A DNA stretch of 6,530 nucleotides from Actinomycetes bacterium (GTDB lineage Bacteria > Actinomycetota > Actinomycetes > Actinomycetales > Microbacteriaceae). The stretch is taken from positions 1 to 6,530 of the forward strand of contig JAEWJG010000174.1 in the NCBI GenBank assembly GCA_023386675.1. The letters run 5' to 3'. Made by a program: the position numbers and the translations under genes. Under the pieces are notes generated by a model that was given only the letters and a program-made list of their open reading frames with translations, was not told where the DNA came from and ran no database searches. This document shows positions 5,199 to 6,530 of this stretch, piece after piece (the first letter of the stretch is position 1; every line of letters starts with the position of its first letter).

Positions 5199-5990
5199 AT
5201 GAACCGCACGATGACCCTCACCCCGGAGCGCCGGAAGGGCGGCCCGCGGCTGACGCCGCAGGTCGTGCCGGGCGTTCATCGGCTGGAGCACGCGTCCACG
5301 AACTGCTATCTGCTCGCCGACGGCGACGCCTGGACGCTGGTGGATGCGGCGTTCCCGAAGACCTGGGGATCGCTGGTGCGCGCCGCCCATGAGCTCGGGC
5401 TGCGGATGCGCGATCTGCAGGGCATCGTGCTCACGCACGGGCACTTCGACCATGTCGGCTTCGCGGAGCGGGCGATCGAGGAGCTGGGCGTCCCGGTGTT
5501 CGTCCATGCCCAGGACCGGCACCTCGCCGCGCGTCCCTATCGCTATAAGAGGGAGCACACGCCGTTCGTCTACCCCTTCCTGTATCCGCGGTCGCTCGGG
5601 GCGGTCGCCGGCATGGTGAAGGCGGGGGCGCTGACCGTGAAGGGCGTCGAGGATGTGTCGGAGCTCCCCGGCCAGGGGACGCTCGACCTGCCCGGCCGCC
5701 CGGAGGTCGTCTTCACACCTGGCCACACCTTCGGGCACTGCGGCCTGCTGCTGCGCGACCGGGACACGCTCCTGAGCGGCGACGCGATCGTCACCCTCGA
5801 CCCGTACAAGGGGATCCCCGGTGCGCAGATCATCGCGGGCGCTGCGACCGCGGACTCCGAGATGGCACTGCGGACGCTGGACACGATCGTCGCGACCGGC
5901 GCCCGCACCATCCTGCCCGGTCACGGAGAACCGTGGCACGACGGCGTGGAGGCCGCGGTCGCGTCGGCCCGCGCCATCGGGCGCAGCTGA
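5199..5990 (+). CDS. Metallo-beta-lactamase-fold hydrolase (263 aa)
   Basis: A binuclear-metal hydrolase of the glyoxalase II/general MBL-fold group. All metal ligands are present: the HGHFDH motif with His80, His82, Asp84 and His85; His176 in TPGHTFGH; the bridging Asp195 in LSGDAI; and His242 in LPGHGEP. The N-terminal strand pattern (VVPGVHRLEHASTNCYLLADGDAWTLVDA, about 22-50) is typical of the fold. The region between about 106 and 165 has extra helices and an aromatic stretch around 117-130 that probably shapes the substrate pocket; the substrate is not readable. No beta-lactamase-specific feature or signal peptide is seen, so it is probably cytosolic and not an antibiotic-resistance enzyme. 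The ATG at 5199 is chosen because the open frame upstream has no protein-like conservation. Neither this ATG nor the in-frame one at 5211 has a clear ribosome-binding site. It is divergent from the RibD-C-like gene and convergent with the RecQ gene. Confidence 0.92.
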   Translation: MNRTMTLTPERRKGGPRLTPQVVPGVHRLEHASTNCYLLADGDAWTLVDAAFPKTWGSLVRAAHELGLRMRDLQGIVLTHGHFDHVGFAERAIEELGVPVFVHAQDRHLAARPYRYKREHTPFVYPFLYPRSLGAVAGMVKAGALTVKGVEDVSELPGQGTLDLPGRPEVVFTPGHTFGHCGLLLRDRDTLLSGDAIVTLDPYKGIPGAQIIAGAATADSEMALRTLDTIVATGARTILPGHGEPWHDGVEAAVASARAIGRS

Positions 5991-6003
5991 CGCGCAGCGT
6001 CAG
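5987..6003. terminator. Bidirectional hairpin spanning both stop codons of the convergent genes
   Basis: CTGACGC (5987-5993) and GCGTCAG (5997-6003) form a perfect 7-bp GC-rich stem with a 3-nt loop. The plus-strand stop (TGA, 5988-5990) is in the left arm and the minus-strand stop (6000-6002) is in the right arm, so each strand reads almost the same stop-plus-hairpin. With only 9 bp between the two genes, this is the only sequence placed to stop both transcripts. No T-tract is present. Confidence 0.55.
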
Positions 6004-6530
6004 GCGGCCGCGCCCACTACCTCCAGCAGCCCGCCGTCGCGCACGGCCGCCAGCGAGAGGACCTTGTACCCGGCGTCGTCGAAGAACACCGTGAGCCGGT
6101 CGGCCTCGGTGTGCATCACCACACCGGCACCCCAGGTCTCGTGGCGCACCCGCGCTGCCAGCGGGAAGGGCTCCTCCCCTGCCCCGTCGTGCTCCTCCGC
6201 CCAGCGGTAGGCGCTTCCGGATGAGCAGGTGTCGCAGTTGCCGCAGGGCTCGGGCAGCTCCTCTCCGAAGTAGCCGAGCAGGAACTGGCGACGGCACATG
6301 CCCGTCTCGGCATACTCCTGCATGAGCTGCGACCGCGAGTGCTCGATGCGCTGGCGAGCCTCCGCTTCGTCGATGGCACGGGATGCGGCGTCACCGGGTT
6401 TCACGTCCGCCGCTCGCAGGTCGTCGTCGGATCCCTCCAGCACGTTCGCATCCCGGAGCAGCCCGAGCAGCCGCCCCAGCGAGCGGACGCTGACGCCGGT
6501 GCTCTCGGCGAGAACGGACCGGCTCAGCCC
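6000..6530 (-). CDS. RecQ-type ATP-dependent DNA helicase, C-terminal 176 residues (start outside window)
   Basis: The frame is open from the right edge to a TGA at 6000-6002. No in-frame start is required; the GTG at 6443 is internal. Numbering here is from the edge. Residues 1-32 look like a small helix-turn-helix-like segment (LSRSVLAESTGVSVRSLGRL). Residues 79-102 are the RecQ zinc-binding motif, CRRQFLLGYFGE...CGNCDTC, with Cys79, Cys96, Cys99 and Cys102, the same Cys spacing as the zinc site of Escherichia coli RecQ. The helicase motor should lie to the right, beyond the window. After the zinc site there is no RQC winged helix or HRDC domain; instead an acidic linker (about 103-120) leads to a compact block (121-172, VRHETWGAGVVM...LTVFFDDAGYKVL) that resembles the Tudor-like C-terminal domain of UvrD/PcrA helicases. 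From memory, actinobacterial RecQ proteins often end this way. Expected role: 3'-5' DNA unwinding in recombination and repair. It converges on the hydrolase gene with 9 bp between stops. Confidence 0.9.
   Translation of the reverse strand, partial: GLSRSVLAESTGVSVRSLGRLLGLLRDANVLEGSDDDLRAADVKPGDAASRAIDEAEARQRIEHSRSQLMQEYAETGMCRRQFLLGYFGEELPEPCGNCDTCSSGSAYRWAEEHDGAGEEPFPLAARVRHETWGAGVVMHTEADRLTVFFDDAGYKVLSLAAVRDGGLLEVVGAAA

Noticed and set aside
4560..5939. 459-codon minus-strand frame across the RibD-C-like and hydrolase genes
   Set aside because: Spans two real genes and their divergent promoter region; no coherent protein features.
5199..5990. A true beta-lactamase or quorum-quenching lactonase
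   Set aside because: The metal ligands are those of the whole fold; no signal peptide or subgroup-specific residues that I can recognise support either specific activity.

Overview
The window is uniformly GC-rich, uses GC-ending codons and carries gene families common in high-GC Gram-positives: a DUF4190 membrane protein, a paired ABC exporter and a RecQ with an actinobacterial-style C-terminus. It most likely comes from an actinobacterial chromosome. Microbacteriaceae is a guess from general look, not a demonstrated placement. I see no tRNA, rRNA, CRISPR array, insertion sequence or phage gene.

Layout. From the left: the start of a DUF4190-type small membrane protein (minus strand, runs off the left edge); a 215-bp gene-free stretch with its upstream region and the terminator of the next operon; a two-gene minus-strand operon for a heterodimeric ABC exporter (genes 1 bp apart, 4406 down to 590); a 116-bp regulatory gap with a perfect 10-bp inverted repeat and a candidate promoter; a stand-alone RibD-C/dihydrofolate-reductase-like protein (minus); a 121-bp divergent gap; a metallo-beta-lactamase-fold hydrolase (plus); and, convergent with it across 9 bp, the C-terminal part of a RecQ-type helicase (minus, runs off the right edge).

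How the genes work together. The two ABC proteins form an asymmetric transporter. The upstream subunit carries the degenerate Walker B (Asp for Glu) and a Gln for the switch His. The downstream subunit carries the intact catalytic residues but a degraded signature motif. The pair therefore makes one consensus and one degenerate ATP site, so the subunits should be obligate partners. The substrate cannot be read from sequence. The other genes look like independent single-gene units.

Non-coding signals are the least routine part. A two-box element with fixed 22-bp spacing lies upstream of both the ABC operon and the DUF4190 gene. A perfect dyad sits just after the likely ABC transcription start. 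Two hairpins have stop codons inside their stems, one of them covering both stops of a convergent pair. I found no clearly new multi-gene system; the gene content is ordinary and the regulatory architecture is what deserves follow-up.
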